64,000 bases of DNA from Megascapheus bottae (lineage: Eukaryota > Chordata > Mammalia > Rodentia > Geomyidae). Shown piece after piece: positions 33,831 through 43,537 of the stretch; positions within the stretch are counted from its first letter, which is position 1; every line of letters starts with the position of its first letter. The stretch is from the NCBI GenBank assembly GCA_024803745.1, contig JANJXV010000043.1, positions 5,539,518 to 5,603,517 of the forward strand. The letters run 5' to 3'. Position numbers and translations under genes: made by a program. The notes under the pieces were generated by a model. That model did no database searches and had not been told where the DNA came from. It saw only the letters and a program-made list of their open reading frames with translations.

Positions 33831-34205
33831 TTCAGTAAGTCAGGCTCAGAGACAAAGGACACTTGTGTGCTCTAAGACATGGCTTTTAGATGTCATTCAT
33901 ATCCATATAAAAATCCATATACAGGTTCATGTGCATCTATACACAAAGTAATGTGTGATGAGTAGAAGAGCATTCTGAGGGTGTGAACTCCTTGATAGCC
34001 CTAGTGCAGTTTAATGAAATGAATATCCCTTCTTGAATACTTGTTTGTTAAACATGACATTTGAAATATGATGTAAAAAATCAATGTTAATAAACACTTT
34101 TTAAAGAGGGGGGAGTTCCCCCATGCCTTTTTTGTGGTCTCTGATGTGGCTAACAGTTCTGTAGAAGTTCGTACAAATGATTTACATGTCATTTTCTTCT
34201 TTATT
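33831..34205. other. AT-rich unique sequence, nothing recognised
   Basis: Probably the former 3' flank of OR pseudogene 2, split from it by the L1. Confidence 0.5.
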
Positions 34206-34402
34206 CTTTTTTTTGCCAGTTGTGGGCTTGAGCTCAGGGCCTGAGCACTGTCCTTGGACTTTCTCAAGGTTAGAGCTCTATCACTTGAACCACAGCACCA
34301 TTTCTGGCTTTTTTTCTATGTATGTGTTACTGAGGAATCGAACCCGGGTCTTTGTGCATGCTAGGCAAGCACTCTACCACTACGGCAAACTCACAGCCCT
34401 CC
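34206..34402 (-). repeat. SINE (ID-like, two-part)
   Basis: 'gcttgagctcagggcctgag' and box-B-like 'gaatcgaacccgggtctttg' on the reverse strand. Confidence 0.85.
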
Positions 34403-34447
34403 TCTTTATTCTTTTAACTCCTTTTAAACGTCCTTACTATCTTTTTG

Positions 34448-34610
34448 GCCAGCAGTTTGTCCTAGTGGTAGTGTGCTTGCCTAGCATTCATGAAGACTGG
34501 AGTCTGATTTCTTGGTGGTGCTATGGCACAAGTGGTAGAGCTGTATCTTTGAGAAAACCCAAGGACAGTGCTCCGGCCCTGTGATCAAGCCCTGGACTGG
34601 CAAAAAATAC
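34448..34610 (+). repeat. SINE (ID-like, two-part)
   Basis: 'gtgcttgcctagcattcatg' (A/B-box region), second ID part 'caagtggtagagctgtatc', A tail. Confidence 0.82.
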
Positions 34611-34764
34611 TTTTTAAGTCTTTGCTATTTCTTTCAACTAGTCTGGAGGAAATAGTAAGTCCAATCTTCTACTTTTCTAATACACTTGTTTGTGTATGAG
34701 TTAAAAAATGAAATGAATATCAGAATGCTCAACCTACTTTAATTGTTTATATTTATTTATTTAT

Positions 34765-34975
34765 TTTGGGGGTGTCTTGGGGCTTGAACTCATCCTGAGC
34801 ACTGTCCCTGAGCACTTCAGCTCAAGGCTACCACCCTACCCTTGAGCCAAGCCCCACTTCCCATTTACTTGAGGTTAACTGGAGATAAGAGTCTCAGGTC
34901 CTTTTATGCCCAGGATTCTCAGACCTCAGCCTCTTTAGTAGCTAGGATTACAAGCAGGAGCCACGTCATTCAGCT
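34765..34975 (-). repeat. SINE
   Basis: 'ggcttgaactcatcctgagc' to 'gctaggattacaagcaggag'. Confidence 0.78.
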
Positions 34976-35002
34976 CCTAGTTTTTTAAAAAATAGACAAC
35001 AT

Positions 35003-35215
35003 TCTAGTTTCCAGTGACTCATGCCTGTAATCCTGAGATCTGAGGATAGCAGCTTTCAGTCAGCCTGAGCAAGAATGCCTTGAAACTCTTAACTCCAGGG
35101 AACCACCAAAAGAGCAGGAAGTGGAGCTGTGGCTCGAGTGGTAAAGTGCCAACCTTGAGCTAAACATCTCAGGGATTGGTTACAGGCCCTGAATTCAAGA
35201 CCTGACACTAGTATA
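35003..35215 (+). repeat. SINE
   Basis: 'gactcatgcctgtaatcctg' head and 'gtggctcgagtggtaaagtg' body; CT/CA tail follows. Confidence 0.8.
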
Positions 35216-35218
35216 TTC

Positions 35219-35256
35219 TCCCTCTCCCTCTCCCGCTCTCTCTGTCTCTCTCTCTA

Positions 35257-35333
<77 letters not shown>
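35219..35333 (+). repeat. (CT)n-(CA)n compound microsatellite
   Basis: CT-rich tract to 35301, then a CA tract to 35331. Confidence 0.96.
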
Positions 35334-35335
<2 letters not shown>

Positions 35336-35402
35336 AAAGTATGGAGGAAAAGTGATGCATATGAAATGAGAATGAATGACTTATAAAATTGAGCCCTAGG
35401 GA

Positions 35403-36730
35403 GACAGAAGATGGTGCCAAGACTATAGGGATGGTGCCTAGTTCTCTCTCATAAAAAGAGAGAACCAGGGAGTCCCACGAGCCAATTACCTTAAGAAATC
35501 CACAACAACAAACTCAAAAAGCAATGGAGGAGGATTCAAACTGGAAAAGAAATCCAGATAAAGCTCACATCCAACTTTCTCAAAGAATTCGGAACACAAA
35601 CCCCTCCCCCACCCCTAAGCCGGCTTAGCTGCAAAAAGCGGCTGCAGAGGGCTAGGTGCCAGGCAGCCCCCTACCCACAGAAACCAGCAAAGGACCAGGC
35701 CAGAGATGGAGAAGCAGCAGAACCCGGACACGGAATCAGAACAGCAAGCAGCAGAAACCAGACGCAGACCACAGGAAGCTGAGGATACCACATGGAAATG
35801 AAAGACTCCCCACCACCTTGGAACACCCACAGAGGGAATGCAGAGGCAGCATCCTCCAGCTGGGAGTCCTGAGCAAGACAGCACCAAGGGGCCCCCTACA
35901 GTCACAGACTCTCTGACACAGCAGTGGAAACACAGCAGGGATCTGAAGGGCCAAACAGCAGCCAAGCTCCCCTTCTGAGAATCAGAAAGGCATGGCTCCG
36001 CCCTTGGAGCCCATGTCCTCAGCTGGGCCCCGCCCCTGGGAAGAGACTGGTCTCCTGCTGGTCCTGCTGACAGCCCCTGGAAACTCTCAAACCCCAGACC
36101 CTTGGCCAGGGGCCGTCCCTGGAAGCACCATAGGAAAACGTCTGCCCAGCTCACTCAGACTGAAGCTCCCAGATCCATCCCATGGACCAGTGTGAGGCCA
36201 CTACTTGGGCTGAGAGTTAGTCATGCAGCAATACATGAGTTTTATTCTAATCCTTTCCAAACTTTGTACTCAAATATGCTACCTACTTACCAACTTAGGT
36301 CAGTTATCTTTACACTATACCTTTTCTTCATTACTATAATAATCTTACATTCCTACGTTAATCCTCTTGTAACTCCCTTAACCTCTCTCATTCTATTCTT
36401 CTATCTCTGGACCTCTGTTCGTTTTTAAACCCTTATAATGCATGGACCTACACTTGATGGATGTTGAGCAATACTGTATATCTAGGTGTTCAATCATACT
36501 CTAGGTTCACAGGGACTTAAAGACAATAGGAATTGGATTGAGAGGCTTATTCTTTTGGGTATAAATCGCTTATTAGTGGTTGTATTAGATTGGTCTGTAA
36601 GTGCACAAAAAGAGTGAGAACACCAATCAAAAATTGTGAACATCTAGTGTCTGCCAGATAAAGAAGTCTAGGTTGGTTATATCTGAAAAACTGTAATCGT
36701 GTTTAGTATTAATCTTGCTCCCATTTTCAA
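35403..36730 (+). promoter_or_regulatory. L1 5'UTR (copy C), internally deleted
   Basis: Start motif 'gaagatggtgccaagactat' (an eroded form of that in copies A and B). Compared with those, a block after 'gggaatgcagaggcag' (35852) is missing. Promoter function is by homology only. Confidence 0.7.
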
Positions 36731-37384
36731 ATAGGCAGAACAAGAAACTCAAGAAAAATGTCAAATCAAGGAACAACATCCCCCACCCAATATAAAGAGA
36801 CAATGGAACAGTCACTGGCAAAGCTAGAGGAGAGTCTTCCAAGTGCTATACAAATGCAATGATAAACATCATTAATGAAAAATGTGAAAATATAAAGAAA
36901 GAGATAAGGGAGGAAGCCATAGCTAAACAAGAGGAAACCATAAACAAGGTGATAAGTGAAAAAGGAGAAGCCATAAAGGAGGCCATAATAAAGGTTTTTC
37001 AAAGAAAAATGGACGAATTCATAGAATCCACAAATCAAAAGGTGACCGAACTCCAGCAAATGTCCAAAGAAAATAAAGCTACTGAGCTGACCACTCAAAT
37101 GGAAATCAAGAAGCTGAAGTCATCCATACATGACCTAAAAGAAGAGATGCAAGGCATCAAATAAGACCAATTAGAAGCAAGGGAGATGAAAAATAAAGTA
37201 GATAGCTTTGATAACAGCTTAGACAATGCAGAAGAGAGAATTTCTGGGGCTGAAGATAATTTAGTTCTTATAGAGAAAGAACAGAAAATGAGTCAATCCA
37301 AACCTGCGAAATATGACAGAGCGCTTCAGGAGGTCCAAGATAAAATTAGGAAGCCTAATTTAAGGCTAATTGGTATTGAGGAGG

Positions 37385-37935
37385 TGTGAGAAATATAAAA
37401 TCTCCCCATAATGTAATGGTAACCAATAGCAACCACTCGAAAGAACTTTCACAACACAAACATAATCCAAAGTCTTAAAAGAATGGTCTTTAGAATAGTG
37501 CAAGTAGCTGCAGTTTATACAATGGGCTGGAAAAACAGCCAACAGGATGTGCAGTTTGAGTTGGTTCGAGTCAGCGAAACTGTATACCTTATGAACCTGA
37601 ATAAGAGGAGGAAATTCTAGGAATAAAACAATAAAATATGGCCAGAAACAAGACATGCAGTCAACTGCCTGTTTAACCAAGTGGAAATTCAATAAACCCC
37701 TAGCTGAGTCTTACCTAATGTGATTATAATCAATCATTACTCTGTAACTACCTGCTTCAGCCACCCATAAATATCCCCCTCTCCCCAGCCTAGGTGCGCA
37801 AGTCTCCTAGGAGATCTTGTTGCCCCCGGGTTCCTGAATAAACCTCTTGCTAATTGCATCCGACTGCGTGGACTCGCTGTTCCTTGGGAAGGGGGCTCCG
37901 TCTGGAAGACATCCTGCTGAATCGGGAGTCTAACA
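37385..37935 (+). repeat. 5' LTR (551 bp)
   Basis: Begins TGTGAGAAAT and ends AGTCTAACA (TG...CA). CCAAT at about 37424, TATA-like CATAAATA at 37766-37773, polyA signal AATAAA at 37837-37842. R would start about 25-30 bases after the TATA-like box; its exact start is not determinable. Confidence 0.95.
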
Positions 37936-37937
37936 TT

Positions 37938-37955
37938 TGGAGGCCCCAGCGAGAT
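37938..37955 (+). promoter_or_regulatory. Primer-binding site, tRNA-Gln-like
   Basis: TGGAGGCCCCAGCGAGAT begins two bases after the LTR. It differs at 2 of 18 positions from the tRNA-Gln primer site known from some mouse gammaretroviral ERVs (TGGAGGTCCCACCGAGAT). A tRNA-Pro site would fit worse. Confidence 0.8.
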
Positions 37956-37991
37956 AGGAGACCCCACCCAGGGACCACCGACCCACCTTCG

Positions 37992-38006
37992 GGAGGTAAG
38001 CTGGCC
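37992..38006 (+). promoter_or_regulatory. Splice donor in leader
   Basis: GGGAGGTAAGCTGGC: a near-consensus AG|GTAAG donor at the place and with the context of the gammaretroviral leader donor. No intact env remains to be spliced to, but the TM fragment is still downstream. Confidence 0.75.
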
Positions 38007-38239
38007 AGCAAATTTCTGTTGTCCTTTGTATGTCTTGTCTTATGTTAAGAGTATTTCTGGCATGTTGTCTTTTGTATGTCTTGTCCTATGTTAAGAGTAT
38101 TTCTGGAATCTGTGACTCGGCCGTGTCAATCTGTATCTGGCGGACCCGTGGAGGAGCTGACGAGCTCGTACTCCCGACCGCAGCCTCCGGGAGACGTCCC
38201 GGAAGGTGTCTGGGGTCAGATTTCTGACCCATCTGGTTT

Positions 38240-38342
38240 CGGGGCTTCGCCCCGGTCTGAGGACTCTCTAGTCCGTCTGGTTTCGGGGCTTCGCCCCGGT
38301 CTGTTTTCGAGGCTTCGCCTCGGTCTGAGGACTCTCTAGTCC
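38240..38342 (+). other. Array of small stem-loops in the leader (packaging-signal candidate)
   Basis: Five inverted repeats: CGGGGCTTCGCCCCG at 38240-38254 and 38284-38298, its variant CGAGGCTTCGCCTCG at 38308-38322, and GGACTCTCTAGTCC at 38261-38274 and 38329-38342. The variant changes both partners of one base pair (G-C to A-T), so pairing is kept. They lie between the splice donor and the gag start, where gammaretroviruses have their RNA packaging and dimerisation elements. Function is inferred. Confidence 0.6.
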
Positions 38343-38483
38343 GTCTGGTAGGGGAGACTCCGAGCTCCCCCGAACGCCCCTCCCCTTTCGGTTTTGCACC
38401 GAAGCCGCGCTGCGAAGTGTGTTGTCCTTTGTGTCTGTTTAATTGTTGTGTTTATGGTGACAGGACTGGGACTGATTATTAAT

Positions 38484-38537
38484 ATGGGACAGCCTGTGAC
38501 TGCTACCATGCATGCCATCAAAATTTGGGGTACTTAA
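38484..38537 (+). pseudogene. gag start remnant (18 codons)
   Basis: ATG at 38484 begins MGQPVTAT, close to the conserved myristoylation-type start MGQ of gammaretroviral matrix. The frame stops at TAA 38535-38537. The following 2.8 kb contains no gag-like coding that I can recognise. Confidence 0.6.
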
Positions 38538-41330
38538 AGGTCTCTGCTTCTGTCTTGTTTTGTGAGATGTTTTTTTATTGTCTGGTTTTGTTTTCAAAAT
38601 TGGTACCAGTCTTAAATATGGATCCTTGCAATTTTTGTGTGTGTTCTGGGCAGTTGTAACAAGCCCTGGAAAAATAAATCACTGCTAAGTTGCCTTGTAA
38701 AAAAGTTTTGTTCTGAACCTGGTTCTCACCTGCAAGAGTAAAATTGGCAAAGCTCTCTTGACACAAACTTCCAGAAAATGAACGGCCGATATTAATTTTG
38801 CGCGCTTTAAGATCTTTGAGTATGAGTGTGTGTGAATGAGTGAGTGAACATGTTCAAGGTTAAATTATCAGCATGCTGTATAAAACAATGGATAAATTTA
38901 TACTTAAAACAAAAAGGCAATTGGGTAAATCTAAGTCTAAACTTTAAAGAAAATTATTAGGTTAAAATGTTTTACAATGTCTCAAAGGGTTATTGCATTG
39001 CTTTAAAGAGAAACTGGTAAAAAGTATTTTTCTAAAGTAGAAAAAGTATTTTCTAAATGAAATTTGCATTAATAATTTGATATTAAAATGCACAGAGCTG
39101 TTTACATTGTGAACATTGTATCCTGTTTAACCCAGAAGTATTAGGGAATTTGGAATCTATTTCCTTAAGTTGAAATTTGGAGATAAATATTAGGAATTAA
39201 AATGTAAAAATGCTAAGAGAAAGGATGGGAAAACTTAGGATAGTCCTGTGTGACCATCTTTGGGGGTGAGAGGTGAACTGGCAAAGGTGCAGCTCTGGGT
39301 AAATAAACTGGAATGAAGGCTGTTCACTTAACTTGGTCAGGTGGACTGAGATCCACATCTTCGCTCTTTTTCTTTGCAGACTGACACTGAAAATCTGATG
39401 GTAGAATCTGGGTAATATGATTAATATTTTAAAAGGAATAAATATTTAAAAATTTATCTCTGTATAATTTGGGTTCATGCTACTGCATTGCAATTGGATG
39501 TATTCTAGAAAAAGAAGGAAACTAAGTCCAGATTTAGACTTTTGGTGCACTGATGATGTTTACAGTTCTTGCATTGAAGAAAAACTTATTTGAGTTTAAA
39601 CTGTTGCTGGAGTTTTAGGCAGTAACCTAAACTGCAGAAAAAAAATGCCTCTCCAAAAAGGAAACCTGGAAACAAAGGGAGTGCCTTGAGCCCTAAAGAT
39701 TTTTCAAATGCACATAAAGGCTAAAGTGTTAATTGTTTAAGCAAATATCAGTAAAATTTTTAAAGAACATTGGAAATGGGTTTCTGAACAAAGTTTGAAA
39801 TTGAAGTTGTCCTAAATGTTTGTTTCAAGGGAAAAAAAGAAAACAAGAAAAATTAGGACTACCAAAATGGTTGCTCAATTGCTATTTCAGCTTATTCTTG
39901 CAAGTTACTCTATAGCAATCTGCAGCAGGTCCATGGAGAAGGACAGCAGATCCTCATTCAGATGTAAATTTGGCCCTCACCAAGTTCTAGGTAAGGTCAT
40001 GCTTAGAGACTACTTCTGAGTTGACCACCTTGTTGCTTCTAATTGGAGTAAAAGTGGCCTTTGTAGGACTCACTGATCTGAAAGCCGCAGTTTTGAGCCA
40101 GCCCGGGCAAAGCAAAGTCCCTGTGAGACTGTGGTGTCTAATCTGTCAGAGTACTATTGAGAGTTGCTTTGGAGCTCCAAGTGGCAGAGTGCTAGCTCTG
40201 AGCTGAAAAGCTGGAGGACAGCACTCAAGCACCAGGCCCGGGACTCACAGTGGCAGAGTGCCAGCCTTGAGCTGCAGAGCTGAGGAGCGGCACTCAGACC
40301 CTGAGTTTGGGACTTAAAAGTGGCAGGGTGCTAGCCTTGAGCTGGAGAGCTGAGAGACAGCACCCAGACCCTGAGTTCAAGTCCAGCAACCAACAAAGTG
40401 AAATGCCAAAGGGACATTTATTCCTGCGTGGAGAGACACTACTGGGACAATGAAGCCTCCAGATGCAGTAAGCCACAGCTTGGATGGCAGAGATGGTGTC
40501 AGATCCTAGAGTCATTTGTACTTGGCCATTTAAAATTAATCAGAGCCGGGAGGTCATAGAATAGTTTGTAAGCATGCCTTACTAATGCCCATGCCTTTCA
40601 TACCTGGGCAGGAACTTGTCAATCATCTGTGATAGAGGATGGTTTAAAATCCTAACTGAGTAAAGTTTGATTTGACACCAGTCACAAATTCAGGGTGGAT
40701 GTGACGCTTGCGCCCCTATTATATGTTTAGATATGGCAACTAAAGCATAGAGTGCAGGGATTAAGTTCCCCAGAAAATCAGGAAAATGCCTTTGCAAGTG
40801 GGTACTAAGTAAGCTACACTGTTGTAGCCAAAGAAAAAGTTTGTGCAGTTGTTAAATGCTTTACAAGCAATTTGGAGTAGAATATATGTAATCTTGACAG
40901 CCTCTTGGTAAAATAGGCTAAGTTTTCAGGGTCCCTGGCTAGGTATAGAGACAACGCCCCTGAGTCAGCCTGAAGAAGTTATAAAAGATGGATCGTCGCC
41001 CATCAGTCCTCTTTAGATAAAGGGACCAAAAAGTTATTTCTTAAAATTAAGACAGCATAAGTTAGAGGCATGAAAAAAAATAGTAGTAACAAATGTGCAA
41101 GAGTGGAGACTGCACTTGTGGGGAACGGCTACAGTTTCGAGTCTTCTGTGCCTGTCTAGAGAGTGCTAAGCCTTGTTCAATCTGGTTACTAAAAGTTGCC
41201 ACCCTGGTATTACTTTGGATTCTCAATCCTATACTGTCTTAAAAACCAACGGGTGCCAGCCTGCAAAAATGAGTGTGCTCGGGTAAAGCAACTAGAAAAG
41301 CATTGGGAGAATTCACCAGAGTCAGGCCTT
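38538..41330 (+). other. ERV internal region without recognisable viral coding
   Basis: A-rich with many stops in all frames. No capsid, protease or polymerase motif seen. It contains the triplicated SINE-like unit at 40180-40390. It may be decayed gag-pol, or non-viral sequence captured by the element. Confidence 0.6.
40180..40395 (+). repeat. Three tandem copies of a 70-bp ID-like SINE body inside the ERV
   Basis: Units start at 40180, 40249 and 40319 (each agtggcag...). They run 'tgctagccttgagctg' to 'accctgagttcaagtcc', which is the body of the SINEs found throughout this window. Spacing is 69-70 bases. No SINE head or poly-A tail is present. Confidence 0.85.
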
Positions 41331-41449
41331 AAGTTAAGCTTCTTTAGAAATTTTGCAGGTGACCCAGCAGGGGGTGTGACATTCCATTGGAGCTGCTGTG
41401 CTGCCGGATTCAACCACCACCTTACAATTGTTTACTGAGAGGACTGGAA

Positions 41450-41640
41450 CTAAACTCTTGGTGATGGGACCCGACCTAATTTGACAGACCACCCCCTTCA
41501 GGATGCTGAGCTCACCTGGTTCACGGATGGCAGTAGCCTTCTGGAAAATGGAGAGCGGAAGGCAGGGGCAGCTGTTACCACTGAGACTGAGGTAATTTGG
41601 GCTTCCCCCACTCCCATACACTCCAGAGGATATTGAGTGT
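41450..41640 (+). pseudogene. pol remnant: RNase H fragment
   Basis: In one frame from about 41502, '[12 protein letters not shown]' followed by '[16 protein letters not shown]' is the start of a gammaretroviral RNase H domain, including the first catalytic Asp (FTDGSS). A shift at about 41480 and loss of the rest of the domain make it non-functional. Confidence 0.85.
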
Positions 41641-41746
41641 CTTAAAAAAATGGGGGAGCGGCCTATGACTCCAAACAAGGACAATGGACTTTTGATGAAA
41701 AAACAGTTTGGCCCAAAAAGTGGACTTTTAAAACTTTGGCCACTTC

Positions 41747-41998
41747 TTGGGAAAGGAGGAGGCTTTGCAACAAGTGGCTGCCCAGTGCCCAGCGTGTGCT
41801 AGGGTGAATGCAGGACAGACTAAAATTGGACTTGGAACCAGAGTGAGAGGACACCTCCCAGGTGTTCATTGGGAAATTGACTTTACAGAAATTAAATCTG
41901 GACAATATGGCTACACCAGAATGGAAACTGCAACGCACTCCAAATCCTTTAAGGATAAGACTTTCTTGGTAGTAAAAATCTCTAACATCCTTGTCTGA
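41747..41998 (+). pseudogene. pol remnant: integrase fragment
   Basis: Open for 83 codons. It reads through the CPAC of the HHCC zinc-binding domain, then GTRVRGHLPGVHWEIDFTEI, the beginning of the integrase catalytic core with its first Asp. The remaining DDE residues are missing; the frame ends where the envelope fragment begins, so a deletion fused the two regions. Confidence 0.88.
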
Positions 41999-42368
41999 AG
42001 TACTTTTCTTAAAGGATGGTGATTTGTGTGCTGCTTTGAAAGAGGAATGTTGTTTTTACGCAGACCAGACGGGAATTGTCCGGGAAACAATGGGCAAACT
42101 CAGGGAGCGGCTGACAGAAAGAGAGAAAGAATTCCGCTCTCAGCAAGGATGGTTTGAAAACTGGTTTAATCAATCCCCCTGGTTTGCAACTCTGTTATCC
42201 ACTATAGCAGGACCACTCATTATACTCATTCTAATTCTCACCTTGGGTCCCTGTATCCTAAATAGACTAGTCCAATTTGTAAAAGATCAATTAACTGTAG
42301 TACAAGCCTTAGTGCTCACTCAACAGTATCAGCAACTTAAGGAAAGAGAGACCACTCTCATTGAATGA
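41999..42368 (+). pseudogene. env remnant: C-terminal part of transmembrane (TM) subunit
   Basis: Open to the natural-looking stop at 42366-42368 but without an ATG. It starts at the end of the ectodomain (LFLKDGDL), keeps the CX6CC motif (CAALKEECC), a membrane-proximal Trp-rich segment, a hydrophobic span ([19 protein letters not shown]) and a cytoplasmic tail with YQQL. The surface subunit, fusion peptide and N-terminal TM are absent, so it cannot mediate entry. Confidence 0.9.
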
Positions 42369-42388
42369 AGGATTTCATTCGACCCATA

Positions 42389-42401
42389 AGAAAATGGGGG
42401 A
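42389..42401 (+). promoter_or_regulatory. Polypurine tract
   Basis: AGAAAATGGGGGA directly before the 3' LTR, the expected plus-strand primer site. Confidence 0.88.
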
Positions 42402-42952
42402 TGTGAGAAATATAAAATCTCCCCATAATGTAATGGTAACCAATAGCAACCACTCGAAAGAACTTTCACAACACAAACATAATCCAAAGTCTTAAAAGAA
42501 TGGTCTTTAGAATAGTGCAAGTAGCTGCAGTTTATACAATGGGCTGGAAAAACAGCCAACAGGATGTGCAGTTTGAGTTGGTTCGAGTCAGCGAAACTGT
42601 ATACCTTATGAACCTGAATAAGAGGAGGAAATTCTAGGAATAAAACAATAAAATATGGCCAGAAACAAGACATGCAGTCAACTGCCTGTTTAACCAAGTG
42701 GAAATTCAATAAACCCCTAGCTGAGTCTTACCTAATGTGATTATAATCAATCATTACTCTGTAACTACCTGCTTCAGCCACCCATAAATATCCCCCTCTC
42801 CCCAGCCTAGGTGCGCAAGTCTCCTAGGAGATCTTGTTGCCCCCGGGTTCCTGAATAAACCTCTTGCTAATTGCATCCGACTGCGTGGACTCGCTGTTCC
42901 TTGGGAAGGGGGCTCCGTCTGGAAGACATCCTGCTGAATCGGGAGTCTAACA
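42402..42952 (+). repeat. 3' LTR (551 bp)
   Basis: Offset exactly 5017 from the 5' LTR. TATA-like box 42783-42790, AATAAA 42854-42859. No substitution or indel seen relative to the 5' LTR when read through line by line. Confidence 0.95.
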
Positions 42953-43537
42953 GAGGGTCTGGAGAGATAGGTCAATGGTATTGGAAACATACTTCAGGGA
43001 ATCATCTCAGAGAATTTCCCAAATATCCAGAAAGGCTGGCTCATCCAGATACAAGAAGCTTTTAGAACCCCAAACACACCTGATCAGAAAAGAACATACC
43101 ACCGCCACATCGTAATCCGAACTGGATCAATAGAAACCAAAGTAAGGATCCTAAAGGCAGTCAGGGAATAGGGATCAATCACCTATAAAGGCAAACCAAT
43201 AAGAATAACCCCAGATTTCTCAGCAGAGACCATGCAAGCAAGAAGTGACTGGAAGCATATATGTCATGCCCTGAGGGCAAATAACTACCAACCAAGAATA
43301 CTGTACCCAGCGAAGCTCTCATTCATAACTGAGAGAAAAATAAAAACATTCCATTCCAGGGAAAAGCTGCAACAATATATCGCAACAAAACCAACACTAC
43401 AGAGAATTCTGAAAGATGTTCTATACATAGAAAACCAAAATAAATGCAATATAGGGAAAGAAATGGCACCTAAACAGCATACCATCTAAGGACCACAAGA
43501 ACTGTCAAGACACAGGCCCTAATAAAAGCTTTTTAAA

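Larger units (their letters stand above)
37381..42956 (+). mobile_element. Gammaretrovirus-like non-autonomous ERV, two identical-looking LTRs
   Basis: Complete proviral form: 5' LTR 37385-37935, internal region 37936-42401, 3' LTR 42402-42952, flanked by a 4-bp duplication GAGG (37381-37384 and 42953-42956) of the L1 ORF1 target, as gammaretroviruses make. By eye I find no difference between the two 551-bp LTRs, implying recent insertion. The internal region is only 4.47 kb and holds fragments related to gag start, RNase H, integrase and envelope TM, all too short or broken to work. It must have moved with proteins supplied in trans, like VL30-type elements. Confidence 0.95.
36731..43489 (+). 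pseudogene. L1 ORF1 split by ERV (copy C)
   Basis: The initiator is ATA (36731-36733) instead of ATG. A one-base deletion at about 36862 and a TAA at 37162-37164 disrupt the coiled-coil region. The ERV enters after LIGIEE (37384), and ORF1 resumes at 42953 with the RRM and C-terminal regions, ending at TAA 43487-43489. It also has a TAG at 43168-43170. Non-functional before the ERV arrived, judging by its general decay. Confidence 0.88.

Noticed and set aside
34340..34390. tRNA gene suggested by 'gaatcgaacccgggtct'-type box B sequences in several places
   Set aside because: These are the tRNA-derived promoters of SINEs; no cloverleaf is complete and repeats are interspersed.
37366..37692. 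108-codon ORF antisense to the 5' LTR and its copy at 42329-42709
   Set aside because: It is identical in both places because the LTRs are identical; no domain or start context supports a gene.
38030..38110. Short direct repeat 'gtcttgtcttatgttaagag' / 'gtcttgtcctatgttaagag' in the ERV leader
   Set aside because: A real 46-bp local duplication, but without structure or coding meaning that I can support beyond slippage.
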